A stretch of DNA of 64,000 nucleotides, taken from Kangiella profundi (GTDB taxonomy: Bacteria; Pseudomonadota; Gammaproteobacteria; Enterobacterales; Kangiellaceae). How positions within the stretch are numbered: position 1 is the first letter of the stretch; each line of letters begins with the position of its first letter. A program made the translations under genes and the position numbers. The stretch lies in the NCBI RefSeq assembly GCF_002838765.1, contig NZ_CP025120.1, positions 2,108,001 through 2,172,000 of the forward strand, in the 5' to 3' direction. Positions 26,582-35,487 of this stretch are shown here, piece after piece. The notes under the pieces were generated by a model. It was given only the letters and a program-made list of their open reading frames with translations. It was not told where the DNA came from and did not search any database.

Positions 26582-27751
26582 TCATACTTGTGCATTTGCC
26601 TGCTTTAACTCATCGGAGAGCTTTTCAAGCAAAAAATCTATGTCGTCAGTGCTGTGCTCAGCGGTTAATGTCACCCGTAACCGGGCACTGTTTTCCGGAA
26701 CCGTTGGCGGCCTGATGGCTACCAGTAAAATGCCAGCCTCTTTTAAGGCACGGCTAATGGCCAATGTTTTGTCATTACGGCCTATCAGTACAGGCTGAAT
26801 AGCAGTTTCAGAAGGCATCAATGGAATATCGTGTTCACTGGCCAGTCGGCGGAAATAATCAATATTCTTCTTCAATTGCTGGCGACGCCAAGCCTCTTCC
26901 TGGAACAGTTTCAGTCCGGCTCGATTAGCTGCTGCTACTGCCGCCGGCATGGCTGTAGTGTAGATATAACTGCGGCCAAACTGAATCAGGCTTTCAATCA
27001 AGAGTTCACTGCCGGCTACAACAGCCCCAAAGCCACCAAGCGCCTTACCCAGTGTAGCCATATAAATAGCTGCTGACTGCTGCGCTAATCCAAAGTGCTC
27101 AAGGCTTCCTTTACCCTGCTCACCCAAAACGCCAAAGCCATGCGCATCATCCACCATCAATGAGGCTTTATGCTTGTTGCAGCTGCTAACCAATTCGGGC
27201 AGCGGAGCAATATCGCCATCCATGCTGAAGACGCCATCGGTTACTACCAGTCGACTATCAGCAGGCTGTTTCATCTGACGCTCAAAAGAATCCATATCGG
27301 CGTGTGCGTAGCGCAGCATTTTGGCCGCGCTAGCCATACCGCCATCAATCAAGGATGCATGATTCAGTTTGTCCTGAATAATCAGATCATTCTTTTCAGG
27401 CAAACAGGTTAGCACCCCATAATTCGCCATATAGCCTGTCGAAAACAGCAGCGCCCTTTCGGCCCCTAAAAAGTCAGCGATTTCTTCTTCCAGCGCATGA
27501 TGTTGGTCACTATGACCGATAATCAAATGCGATGCGCCACTGCCAACACCATATTGTTTTGCAGCCCTTTGCATCGCTTCGATTAATTTTGGATGATTAG
27601 CCAGCCCCAGATAGTCATTGCTGCTGAAGTTCAGATATTCTTTACCTTCAGCCTGAATGCGTACACCCTGCGCCCCCTCAAGGGTCAGACGGTGGCGTAA
27701 CAGGTCCTGAGCTTTGCGCTGCTCAAGTCTGGCTTGCAGTTTTTGCCACAT
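26582..27751 (-). CDS. bioF: 8-amino-7-oxononanoate synthase
   Basis: PLP enzyme that joins pimeloyl-ACP and alanine to give KAPA. In the 389-aa protein are NFSSNDYLGLANHP near the N-terminus, the substrate segment GSGASHLIIGH, DDAHGFGVLG with the PLP-contacting Asp, and the Schiff-base lysine in ATLGKALGG. The ATG at 27751 (MWQKLQARLEQRK) fits the family start; a TTG five codons upstream also opens the frame. It is 23 bp after the bioB stop. Confidence 0.95.
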   Translation of the reverse strand: MWQKLQARLEQRKAQDLLRHRLTLEGAQGVRIQAEGKEYLNFSSNDYLGLANHPKLIEAMQRAAKQYGVGSGASHLIIGHSDQHHALEEEIADFLGAERALLFSTGYMANYGVLTCLPEKNDLIIQDKLNHASLIDGGMASAAKMLRYAHADMDSFERQMKQPADSRLVVTDGVFSMDGDIAPLPELVSSCNKHKASLMVDDAHGFGVLGEQGKGSLEHFGLAQQSAAIYMATLGKALGGFGAVVAGSELLIESLIQFGRSYIYTTAMPAAVAAANRAGLKLFQEEAWRRQQLKKNIDYFRRLASEHDIPLMPSETAIQPVLIGRNDKTLAISRALKEAGILLVAIRPPTVPENSARLRVTLTAEHSTDDIDFLLEKLSDELKQANAQV

Positions 27752-27774
27752 GGCAATAGATCTCAATTAACAAT

Positions 27775-28869
27775 CTAGTGAGTTTTGGTTGCGTCGTAGA
27801 ATAACGATTTGGCCGGTTGCTGCTCTTCAACTTTAGGCGTTTCTTCAATCAGCTCTTCCTGATCCATCTCACGGCGCTCAGGCTGAATGCCCAGACGTTT
27901 GAACAGCTGCATATCCGCTTCTGCTTCCGGGTTAGCAGTAGTAAGCAATTTCTCACCATAGAAAATGGAGTTAGCACCCGCCAGATAGCATAGAGTTTGG
28001 GTTTCCTGATTCATGTCTTCGCGACCTGCAGACAGGCGTACATAAGACTGAGGCATCATGATTCGAGCAGTAGCAATCATGCGCACAAATTCTATTGAAT
28101 CAAGTTTCTCAACGTCGCCCAATGGCGTACCTTCAACCGCAACCAACATATTAATCGGCACGCTTTGCGGATGCTCTGGCATATTGGCCAACTGTTGCAA
28201 CAGGCCATAACGATCATTGGTTTGTTCACCCATACCGATAATGCCGCCACTGCACACATTAATTCCAGCATCGCGAACGTGCTGCAAAGTATCTAAACGA
28301 TTTTTGTAGGTACGGGTAGTAATAATTTGCTGATAATATTCAGGCGATGTATCAAGATTGTGGTTGTAATAGTCCAGACCCGCTTCAGCTAACTTTTGTG
28401 CCTGCTCATCGGTCAACATGCCGAGGGTCACGCAGGTTTCCAGGCCCATATCTTTAACCTGACGAACCATTTCCAGCACTACATCAAGATCTTTTTCACG
28501 TGGTGAACGCCATGCCGCGCCCATACAAAAACGGGTCGCACCATTTTTCTTAGCTTGCTGAGCTTTGGTCACCACTTCTTCGACCGCCATTAACTGTTCC
28601 TTGGAAAGGCCTGTGTTGTAATGGCCAGACTGTGGGCAATAAGCGCAATCTTCAGGACAGGCACCGGTTTTGATGCTCAATAAAGTGCTGGTTTGGACCT
28701 GATTAGGATTGAAATGCTGGCGATGAATATTCTGTGCGGCGAACAACAGATCATTGAAAGGTTGGTTATAAATAGCTTCGACTTCTGCCAATGTCCAGTC
28801 ATGGCGAACCTGACCACTATTCAATTTCTCTAAACTGGTTAATGTTTGACCGTTATTTTGATTGCTCAT
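27775..28869 (-). CDS. bioB: Biotin synthase
   Basis: Radical-SAM enzyme that inserts sulfur into dethiobiotin. In the 364-aa protein the radical SAM cluster site is Cys71, Cys75 and Cys78 ([13 protein letters not shown]). It also has the family segments [13 protein letters not shown] and [15 protein letters not shown] [16 protein letters not shown] precedes the ATG. It is the first gene of bioBFHC, with a promoter and probable BirA operator about 60-110 bases upstream. Confidence 0.96.
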   Translation of the reverse strand: MSNQNNGQTLTSLEKLNSGQVRHDWTLAEVEAIYNQPFNDLLFAAQNIHRQHFNPNQVQTSTLLSIKTGACPEDCAYCPQSGHYNTGLSKEQLMAVEEVVTKAQQAKKNGATRFCMGAAWRSPREKDLDVVLEMVRQVKDMGLETCVTLGMLTDEQAQKLAEAGLDYYNHNLDTSPEYYQQIITTRTYKNRLDTLQHVRDAGINVCSGGIIGMGEQTNDRYGLLQQLANMPEHPQSVPINMLVAVEGTPLGDVEKLDSIEFVRMIATARIMMPQSYVRLSAGREDMNQETQTLCYLAGANSIFYGEKLLTTANPEAEADMQLFKRLGIQPERREMDQEELIEETPKVEEQQPAKSLFYDATKTH

Positions 28870-28932
28870 TATTTTAAAAACCCTTATAGTCTATGGCTTC
28901 GCGCACAGCAAGATTCAGGAAGAATAGCGTGA

Positions 28933-28987
28933 AGTTTACGGTTTCATCACTCACTGTCAACCAATTAAAGGGAATTATGGTTTACAA
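28933..28987 (-). promoter_or_regulatory. bioB promoter with probable BirA operator
   Basis: Read on the minus strand: TTGTAAACC (28979-28987), a 16-base spacer, then GGTTGACAG (28954-28962). The proteobacterial BirA site is TTGTAAACC-spacer-GGTTTACAA, so one half is perfect and the other 7/9. The spacer is one longer than in E. coli. The second half contains TTGACA (28955-28960), a perfect -35. TAAACT at 28933-28938 is 16 bases further, as a -10. The perfect half overlaps the comF start codon. Confidence 0.62.
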
Positions 28988-29684
28988 TCTATTTTCAATT
29001 GTTCGCAAGAATAATCCTCAAGACTCCGTCAATTGCTCCTTATGTGGTTTAGGAAGCGATTACTCGGGCTTTTGTGACCCCTGTCTTTCTGCGGTTCAAC
29101 GCCAAGGTCAATACTGCCAGCAATGCGGCAATAGCCTTGGAAAACAACCGATTGGTGCTGTTTGTGGGCAGTGTCTTAAAAAACCACCCCGTTATCAGGC
29201 GCTAATTGCAGCCACTCATTATGAATTTCCGGTCAATCATGCCATCAGCGAAATGAAGTTTGAAAAACAACTGCATCATATTCGTAGCTTCAGCAACTTA
29301 CTGCTTGATGAACTGATTACCTATTATCAGGACATTCCGCTTCCTCAGGCCATTGTGCCCATTCCTCTGCACTCTAACCGCTTACGAGAACGCGGCTTTA
29401 ATCAATCACAACTGATTGCCAAACATCTAACTCGTAAATTAGAAATACCTATGCTCGAAGATGCACTGCTCCGCATTAAGGACACCCCGCATCAGATTGG
29501 GCTTAAAGCTATCGAGCGGCGGAAAAACCTGAAGCGTGCTTTTTCTGTCAAACAGGAACTACCCAAGCATATTGCCCTAGTTGATGATGTGGTCACCACC
29601 GGCTCGACCATTCAGGAAGCCTCGAAACAATGCCTAAAACATGGTGTTGATCGCATTGATGTCTGGTGTCTGGCCAAGACTTGA
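28977..29684 (+). CDS. comF: ComF family phosphoribosyltransferase-like protein
   Basis: ComF/GntX type protein, linked in some bacteria to use or uptake of DNA. The 235-aa chain has N-terminal zinc-binding cysteine pairs (CSLCG, CDPC, CQQCG, CGQC). A type I phosphoribosyltransferase domain follows, with the substrate region VPIPLHSNRLRERGFNQS and PRPP loop IALVDDVVTTGSTI. The ATG at 28977 is chosen because AAAGGG is properly spaced; the longer open frame has none. Divergent from bioB, as in many gammaproteobacteria. Confidence 0.92.
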   Translation: MVYNLFSIVRKNNPQDSVNCSLCGLGSDYSGFCDPCLSAVQRQGQYCQQCGNSLGKQPIGAVCGQCLKKPPRYQALIAATHYEFPVNHAISEMKFEKQLHHIRSFSNLLLDELITYYQDIPLPQAIVPIPLHSNRLRERGFNQSQLIAKHLTRKLEIPMLEDALLRIKDTPHQIGLKAIERRKNLKRAFSVKQELPKHIALVDDVVTTGSTIQEASKQCLKHGVDRIDVWCLAKT

Positions 29685-29797
29685 GCGGGCTGAAAAGTTT
29701 GCAGCTTTGTACTAAGTCCTATATAGTTACAAAAGTGTCAAAAAAACTGACACCTTTAAGTAAAATTATATAGAAAACAATAAAATAGGAGTTTCTC

Positions 29798-29959
29798 ATG
29801 TCTGCAACTTTTACTATTCCATGCCCTAAGTGTGGCTCGGTTTCAACCTTCAAGACGGGTGTTTCCAGAAGCGGAACGGGTGTAGGTACTTGTCGTAATT
29901 GCCATAAGTCTGTGCGTATCCAGGTCGATGGTAAAGGAAATATCGTAAGAACCTCTTAA
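29798..29959 (+). CDS. 53-aa zinc-ribbon protein
   Basis: Short reading frame with strong signals: TAGGAG seven bases before the ATG. The product has two CxxC pairs, Cys9/Cys12 (IPCPKCGS) and Cys32/Cys35 (GTCRNCHK), 19 residues apart. It also has Gly/Ser turns between them and a beta-like end (VRIQVDGKGNIVR), typical of a single zinc ribbon. No other domain is present. Family and partner unknown; it stands alone between comF and the cytochrome b561 gene. Confidence 0.78.
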   Translation: MSATFTIPCPKCGSVSTFKTGVSRSGTGVGTCRNCHKSVRIQVDGKGNIVRTS

Positions 29960-30102
29960 GTAAGCAATAACAGACAAATGCACAGTCCGTACATTTGTCT
30001 GTAAACCCTCCTGATCGGGATCAAGTCCCTGAACATCTGTCCATTGTGATATTGACTCTTAACTCCTAGATTGAAGTTACATTCATTCGGAGGAGCAATC
30101 CC

Positions 30103-30657
30103 ATGAACACAGAAACCTTTAATCGTAGGTCGCAGCTATTACACTGGGGACTGGCTCTTTTCGGAATTGCCGCCTGGCTGACCGGGGAAAATGCCGATGA
30201 TGGCTTTAACTCCAATGGTTTTCTACTACACCTTTATCTTGGTCTTGCCGTATTGGCGTTCATCCTGACCCGCTTCGGGGCAGGTCTTTTGAGCAAAGGG
30301 AAACTGAGTTTCAAAGGATGGACTTACTTTAACAGAGCGCAATGGCGTTTGGCCGCACAGGATATTGGACAACTTTTACGTTTTAAACTTCCACAAAGAG
30401 AAATACATCAGGGGCTGGCAGGTCTGGTGCAGTTTTCTGGATTGTTACTGTTTCTGTGGATGGCTATTTCCGGTACAGCAATATTTTTGCTGCAAAACAG
30501 CGCTGGCTCTGCGGTGTTTGAAGCAGTAGAAGAAGGCCATGAGGTTGGCGAAGCCCTTATCCCTCTATTCCTGATTCTGCACATTGGCGCCGTGATTGTG
30601 CATACCCTTAGCGGTGATCCTGTTTGGAAAAGCATGATGAAAAAAGACACTCCATAA
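30103..30657 (+). CDS. Cytochrome b561 family membrane protein
   Basis: Four-helix di-heme membrane cytochrome, expected to pass electrons across or along the inner membrane. In the 184-aa chain, candidate heme ligands are His14 (QLLHWGL), His43 (LLHLYLG), His in REIHQG, and His in LFLILHIGAVIVHTL. GGAGGAG lies just before the ATG. It is shorter and simpler than YodB-like two-domain forms. Electron donor and acceptor are unknown. Confidence 0.86.
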   Translation: MNTETFNRRSQLLHWGLALFGIAAWLTGENADDGFNSNGFLLHLYLGLAVLAFILTRFGAGLLSKGKLSFKGWTYFNRAQWRLAAQDIGQLLRFKLPQREIHQGLAGLVQFSGLLLFLWMAISGTAIFLLQNSAGSAVFEAVEEGHEVGEALIPLFLILHIGAVIVHTLSGDPVWKSMMKKDTP

Positions 30658-30740
30658 ATCTTCACAACTCTTTCATCTGAGCAGAGATAAGGTTTTAGAG
30701 TTTTTAACAAACTACTAAACCGATGTTGAGGATAAAGATT

Positions 30741-31172
30741 ATGCTTGTGCAACTAACCTATGCTAGCCGAGTAAGCAGGACGCTAAGCTCAGATGATATC
30801 AAGAACATCCTGAGCAGCTCTCAAAAAAATAACAAAGCCGATGGTGTAACTGGTGCTTTGTGTTTATCGAATGGTATTTTTCTTCAAATACTGGAAGGTG
30901 ATCGCCAAAAAGTGAATAAAGCCTACCATAAGATATTGGCTGATGCTCGCCACAAAGATCCAGCCATATTAGATTACAGAGAAGTGATTTCGCGCAAATT
31001 CAGCGAATGGTCAATGGGATTAATCACTCGATCTGATGATAACAGACAGCTTTTCTTAAAGTACTCTTCAAGCTCAGACTTTGACCCTTATAGTATGAGC
31101 GGTGAAACCTTAAGGGGCTTTTTCTCAGAAGTAGTCGATAACGTACGTTGGCTGCGCAAAAGCCCAGATTAA
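30741..31172 (+). CDS. Stand-alone BLUF blue-light photoreceptor
   Basis: FAD-binding blue-light sensor, 143 aa. With the ATG at 30741 (GAGGA eight bases upstream), the photochemical residues keep the spacing of AppA: Tyr7, Asn31, Gln49, Trp90, Met92 (AppA Tyr21, Asn45, Gln63, Trp104, Met106). The FLQILEGD strand and FSEWSMGL end of the domain are intact. About 45 residues follow, with no output domain, so it must signal by protein contact. It sits between cytochrome b561 and MATE genes, which give no clue to the target. Confidence 0.93.
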   Translation: MLVQLTYASRVSRTLSSDDIKNILSSSQKNNKADGVTGALCLSNGIFLQILEGDRQKVNKAYHKILADARHKDPAILDYREVISRKFSEWSMGLITRSDDNRQLFLKYSSSSDFDPYSMSGETLRGFFSEVVDNVRWLRKSPD

Positions 31173-31319
31173 TTATTTCCCCAGCAAGGATGCTACCCTC
31201 CTTCCATTTCAATTTAGCTTCCGCACAATCAAGCCATATAAGAGAAAGCACTCTGGCCCTTTGAGCAATACCTGATACAATGCGCATCATAAAATCCCGC
31301 TGCGCTCGGACATTCCGCT

Positions 31320-32648
31320 TTGCTTAATAAAGACCGTTCACAACAAGTTCTGCAGATATCGCTGCCCATCGTTGGGGGCATGATTTCGCAAAATGTTTTG
31401 AATCTGGTCGATGCAGCGATGGTTGGTACTCAGGGCAGCGCGGCAATTGCAGCAATTGGTATTGCTGGCTTTATAAATTTCATGGCAGTGGCCTTCTTTA
31501 TTGGCTTTGCCGCGGGCGTACAGGCCATGGTTTCGCGCCGTATGGGCGAAGGGCGAGACAGTGAAGCCGCTTATCCTCTTAACGCAGCCCTCTTAATCAT
31601 AGGGCTGTTGGCGGTCCCAACCAGCATCATTCTATTTTTCCTGGCTCCGGATATTCTTAGCGCCCTTAATAGTGATCCTGAGTTGCTAGAAGAAGGTATC
31701 CCTTACCTTCAAGCCCGCTTCGCTGGCATTTTAGCCATAGGTCTTAATTTCAACTATCGAAGTTATTGGAGCGCCATTAAGCAAACTGGCTACTATCTGC
31801 GTACCCTCTTGATTATGCACTCGCTGAATATCGTGCTTAACTACGCGCTGATCTTTGGTAACTTTGGCATGCCTGAACTAGGGACTTTAGGAGCCGGTAT
31901 TGGCACCAGCATTTCTCTGGCGATGGGTTCGATTTACTACCACATATTGGCGACCAGACACACCAAACAATTTGGCTATATGGAAAGGCTGGCGACTTGG
32001 ACAACCATTAAGTCTATTTTCAGAATTTCATTTCCATCATCAATCCAGCAACTTTTCTTCGCTGGTGGCTTTACTGCTTTATTCTGGATCATTGGCCAGG
32101 TAGGTATTCACCAACTGGCAGCGGCAAATGCCATTACCAATGTGATGCTGGTTGCCATTCTGCCCTGCATTGCTCTGGGCATAGGTGCAGCAACCATGGT
32201 AGGTCAGTCACTTGGCAGACAGGATCCCGATGATGCTTATTTATGGGGTTGGGATGTTGCTAAAATGGCACTGATATTTGCAATCGCTTTGGCAACGTTG
32301 TTCTTTATCTTCACTGATCCCATTATGGGCATCTTTCTGAAGGAGCAGACTGCGCTCGAAATAGCTCATTGGCCATTTAAATTATCTGCAGGCATTATCA
32401 TTATTGATGCGATGGGGCTGGTATTTCTCAATGCATTGAATGGTGCCGGTTACACCAAGCCACCGATGTACGTTTCCCTGCTCTCTCAGTGGCTAATATT
32501 CCTGCCTGTGGCTTGGCTACTGGGTCCCTATTTTGGCTTCGGGCTCATGACAATTTGGTTAGCTTACGCTGCTTACCGTGTGTTACAGACAGGTGCATTT
32601 ATCTGGCTATGGCAGCGTCGAACCTGGGCCGATTCGGTTGTTGACTAA
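31320..32648 (+). CDS. MATE family efflux transporter
   Basis: Twelve-helix multidrug/cation antiporter of the DinF/NorM superfamily, 442 aa. The N-terminus LNKDRSQQVLQISLPIVGGMISQNVLNLVDAAMVG is the typical first helix with the conserved VD(A/T)xMVG. The repeat of this fold starts near residue 230 (ISFPSSIQQLFF). The start is TTG at 31320; an in-frame TAA ten codons upstream excludes a longer protein. It ends four bases into the end of the convergent NhaC-like gene. Confidence 0.9.
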   Translation: MLNKDRSQQVLQISLPIVGGMISQNVLNLVDAAMVGTQGSAAIAAIGIAGFINFMAVAFFIGFAAGVQAMVSRRMGEGRDSEAAYPLNAALLIIGLLAVPTSIILFFLAPDILSALNSDPELLEEGIPYLQARFAGILAIGLNFNYRSYWSAIKQTGYYLRTLLIMHSLNIVLNYALIFGNFGMPELGTLGAGIGTSISLAMGSIYYHILATRHTKQFGYMERLATWTTIKSIFRISFPSSIQQLFFAGGFTALFWIIGQVGIHQLAAANAITNVMLVAILPCIALGIGAATMVGQSLGRQDPDDAYLWGWDVAKMALIFAIALATLFFIFTDPIMGIFLKEQTALEIAHWPFKLSAGIIIIDAMGLVFLNALNGAGYTKPPMYVSLLSQWLIFLPVAWLLGPYFGFGLMTIWLAYAAYRVLQTGAFIWLWQRRTWADSVVD

Positions 32649-34027
32649 ATACCTTTTCTGAACAGCAAATTAATAATCACGACGGCTAATAAAATAGGTA
32701 AATACCAAACATACTGCACCGGCTCCAAAGGGGATATCCCAAAGCTGGCCCCAAGTAACAGACACTGAGCACCATAAGGTAATATCCCTTGAGTTGAGCA
32801 TGCACCGATATCGACCAGACTTGCGCTTTGCTTCGGCCGAATAGCACCCTGCTCAGCTAAAGACTTGGTTACTTTACCGGTCAAAATGATACTAACCGTA
32901 TTATTGGCAATCGCCAGGTTAGTTACCGCGGCAGTACTTAATACAGCAAGTTGCGCTCTCAGTTTAGACTGACTCGCGGCAAACAACTGACTTATTTTAT
33001 TGACCAGCCATTGCAAGCCACCCTGCTGTTCTATCAAAGCCCCAAGACCACCAATCAATAACGACAACAGAAAAATTTCCTGCATATTGCTGAAGCCTTT
33101 ATAGATGGTCTGTGCAACTGAGTTTTCAGCTGTGAAACTTCCACCAATAAGACCTATAGCTATACTAATGATGATACCGGCAGGCAAAATGATGAAAACA
33201 TTCAATCCAATTAATGCCAGAACCACGATTGCCAGATAGGGAATCACTTTATAGAGCTGATAATCAGCAACCACTGCTTGCGAGGGCTCGGTTGTAATTA
33301 AGGAGAATAAGGTAATGGTTATGATTGCAGCGGGAATTGCCCAGCGAGCATTCTGACGCAATTTTTCGCCAACTGTTGCGCCCTGGGTGCGCGTTGCAGC
33401 AATGGAAGTATCTGAAGTCACAGACAGGTTATCACCAAACATGGCGCCGCTTAGCAATATTCCAGCTACAATCGCAGGCTCAAACCCAGCTGTTTGCGAC
33501 AAGCCAAAGCCAATTGGCGCAAGTGCTGCAAGAGTTCCCATCGAAGTGCCCATGGCAAACGACACCAGCGCAGCTATGACAAATAAGCCCGGCAACACAA
33601 ATCCCGGAGGAATCCAGTACAGTCCAAAATTGACCACCGCATCAATCGCGCCGATAACGCCAGTTAGCGCCGCAAATGCGCCTGCCAGCAGATATATTAG
33701 ACACATGGCAACAATATTACTGTCACCAATACCATTGAATAAGGTTGCGATCCTGCTCTCAAAGCTTCCTTTGGCCAGATACAGTGAAACAGCAATCGCT
33801 GGCAATACCGCTACTGGAGCGGGTAACTGATAGAAAGCATAGTCGACTCCAATCACAGTGTAGTAAATGCCAGAGCCCAGAAATAAAACCATAAATAACA
33901 GCAATGGCAATAATGACAGCCAATGAGCAGGGTTGTGGCTAGAGACCTTTGGGTGGCGAGTATCAGTGATTGATTCGGAAGAGCCAACTGATGATAGGCC
34001 AGGAGCAGTAGCAAGCTTTTTGGACAT
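32645..34027 (-). CDS. NhaC-type Na+/H+ antiporter family protein
   Basis: About twelve transmembrane helices in 460 aa, with a polar 35-residue N-terminal tail. The NhaC family core is visible: GTSMGTLAALAPIGFGLS, then AGAMFGDNLSVTSDTSIAATRTQGATVGEKLRQN, with the ion-site Asp residues. The C-terminal half repeats a related pattern (TNLAIANNTVSIILTGKV). Ion and substrate could differ, since this family also holds organic-acid exchangers. Confidence 0.87.
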   Translation of the reverse strand: MSKKLATAPGLSSVGSSESITDTRHPKVSSHNPAHWLSLLPLLLFMVLFLGSGIYYTVIGVDYAFYQLPAPVAVLPAIAVSLYLAKGSFESRIATLFNGIGDSNIVAMCLIYLLAGAFAALTGVIGAIDAVVNFGLYWIPPGFVLPGLFVIAALVSFAMGTSMGTLAALAPIGFGLSQTAGFEPAIVAGILLSGAMFGDNLSVTSDTSIAATRTQGATVGEKLRQNARWAIPAAIITITLFSLITTEPSQAVVADYQLYKVIPYLAIVVLALIGLNVFIILPAGIIISIAIGLIGGSFTAENSVAQTIYKGFSNMQEIFLLSLLIGGLGALIEQQGGLQWLVNKISQLFAASQSKLRAQLAVLSTAAVTNLAIANNTVSIILTGKVTKSLAEQGAIRPKQSASLVDIGACSTQGILPYGAQCLLLGASFGISPLEPVQYVWYLPILLAVVIINLLFRKGI

Positions 34028-34194
34028 AAATAACCTTCAAAAATAGCTTGCGGACGAAATGATACGTTTCAGAGTCACTCTTTAGCGGAATTTTTAGTGC
34101 GCCCGCAAGCGGTACAAATCAGCGCAGGTGGCAACTATACCTGAGTTGCCACGGAAGTCCAAACGGCTAAACGTATAGTCGTTATAACAATTTG

Positions 34195-34668
34195 TTATTT
34201 GAGCATTTTGGAAGCTATGTCCTGCTCATTCACACGCAGGAAGTAATAATCGTATTTATAGTCTTTTTCAAAACCATAGTCGCGGTAAATCTTGTGCAAA
34301 CGATGATTCTCTTTGCGGGTAGTCACCTCAATTCGAATAGCATCGGTTTCCTTGCACAAATCTTTGGCAGCATTCAACAATGCCTCAGCTGTTTGCTTAC
34401 GCCCAGTACCGCCAAATACGTAAAAGTCATTCAGCGTCCAGATTGGAGCCAGACCAATACTTGAATAAGAAGGGTAAAGTTGTATGAAACCTGTCAACTC
34501 ATCTCCCTCATAGGATAAAAATATGGTTGAAGTCTGTTGTTCCAGCATTTGTCGCAAAAACTGCTCAATTTTCTGTGGCTCAGAGGGTTGTTTGTAGCGC
34601 TGGCGATAACTATCAAAGGCAGGCACAAGCTGTTCTAAGTCTTTGATTTCACAAATCTTAATTTTCAA
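34195..34668 (-). CDS. GNAT family N-acetyltransferase
   Basis: 157-aa single-domain acetyltransferase. The fold is seen from FLSYEGDELTGFIQLYPSYSS (beta 2-3) and LNDFYVFGGTGRKQTAEALLNAAKDL (beta 4 and the acetyl-CoA loop), then IRIEVTTRKENHRLHKIYRDYGF. The usual RxxGxG loop is changed to GRKQTAEA, so the acetyl-CoA loop is atypical but helix-forming. Substrate unknown. Confidence 0.82.
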   Translation of the reverse strand: MKIKICEIKDLEQLVPAFDSYRQRYKQPSEPQKIEQFLRQMLEQQTSTIFLSYEGDELTGFIQLYPSYSSIGLAPIWTLNDFYVFGGTGRKQTAEALLNAAKDLCKETDAIRIEVTTRKENHRLHKIYRDYGFEKDYKYDYYFLRVNEQDIASKMLK

Positions 34669-34812
34669 AGCAGTATCCTTATGCGATTTTTCTTAGGTAT
34701 TCAGTAAGAATTCAGTTTACAAGCGGTAAAGTTGTGACTAATGAATGTTATTGAGCCTTGAGCGCCCAATATCCACTCAGTTGGTATTATAGTGAATCCT
34801 AAGGAGTTATCC

Positions 34813-35352
34813 ATGAATAAAATGATAACCACAGCACTGATCATGACATTGGGCCTGGGCCTTTCGCAGGCTGGTTTTGCCAAAGAACATAAAGGTCCTC
34901 AGTCAAATAATGCACGCAGTCATGCCTCGGTTGAAAAAAGACATGATGCGAATCGTTTTGAGCAGCGTCATAACCGCGACAACCGTTTTGAACACCGTCG
35001 CGATGATCGCAGAGATGATAGATGGCGTGACCACAGACGTGATGATCGTAGAGATCATCATCGCCACAGCGATTCGCGTGGACATGACCGTCATTACGGA
35101 TCACACGATCGCTATCGTGATAACTATCATCCAAGACCGAAGCATACCTACTATCGTGTGTACCATGATCGTTATTACCCACGATACAGAACTTACCCGA
35201 CAACGGTTTATTACTTAGGTCAGGACTGGTACTACTATGGCGGTTACTACCACCCATACCCACGTGGCCACATCCATACCCATTATTGTGACCACCGCTA
35301 TTGGGAACCGCTTGCAGTAGGCATCATTCTAGGTAGCGTACTCGGCTGGTAA
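34813..35352 (+). CDS. Exported His/Arg/Asp/Tyr-rich protein
   Basis: 179 aa, likely periplasmic. The signal peptide runs to GFAKEHK (cleavage near residue 23). The mature part is a low-complexity mix of RRDDRRDDRWRD-type repeats and many His (HHRHSDSRGHDRHYG). It then becomes Tyr-rich (YYGGYYHPYPRGHIHTHYCDH) and ends in a short Gly-rich helix (AVGIILGSVLGW), a glycine-zipper-like tail. It resembles RcnB-like or metal-binding proteins by composition only. AAGGAG is six bases before the ATG at 34813. Confidence 0.75.
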   Translation: MNKMITTALIMTLGLGLSQAGFAKEHKGPQSNNARSHASVEKRHDANRFEQRHNRDNRFEHRRDDRRDDRWRDHRRDDRRDHHRHSDSRGHDRHYGSHDRYRDNYHPRPKHTYYRVYHDRYYPRYRTYPTTVYYLGQDWYYYGGYYHPYPRGHIHTHYCDHRYWEPLAVGIILGSVLGW

Positions 35353-35362
35353 AACTTTCTTC

Positions 35363-35436
35363 CTGACCCTGGGCATTCTAAACACAACTACCCCTTAGTG
35401 TTTATTCTTCCTCTCCTGAGCCCAGGGTCAGTTTTT
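35363..35436 (+). terminator. Long compound hairpin with T-run
   Basis: CTGACCCTGGGC (35363-35374) pairs with GCCCAGGGTCAG (35420-35431), followed by TTTTT. Inside, TAAACAC pairs with GTGTTTA. The long two-part stem is unusual for a simple terminator. Confidence 0.72.
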
Positions 35437-35443
35437 CTACAAT

Positions 35444-35473
35444 AAAAAAGCGAGCTTAATGCTCGCTTTTTTT
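35444..35473. terminator. Bidirectional terminator
   Basis: AAAAAAGCGAGC, loop TTAAT, GCTCGCTTTTTTT between convergent genes. Confidence 0.9.
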
Positions 35474-35487
35474 ATATACACTCTCCG

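Noticed and set aside
34841..35263. 140-aa minus-strand open frame with many His, Asp and Tyr
   Set aside because: It is the antisense of the repetitive His/Arg-rich gene, with no ribosome site or signal peptide; the plus-strand gene has both.
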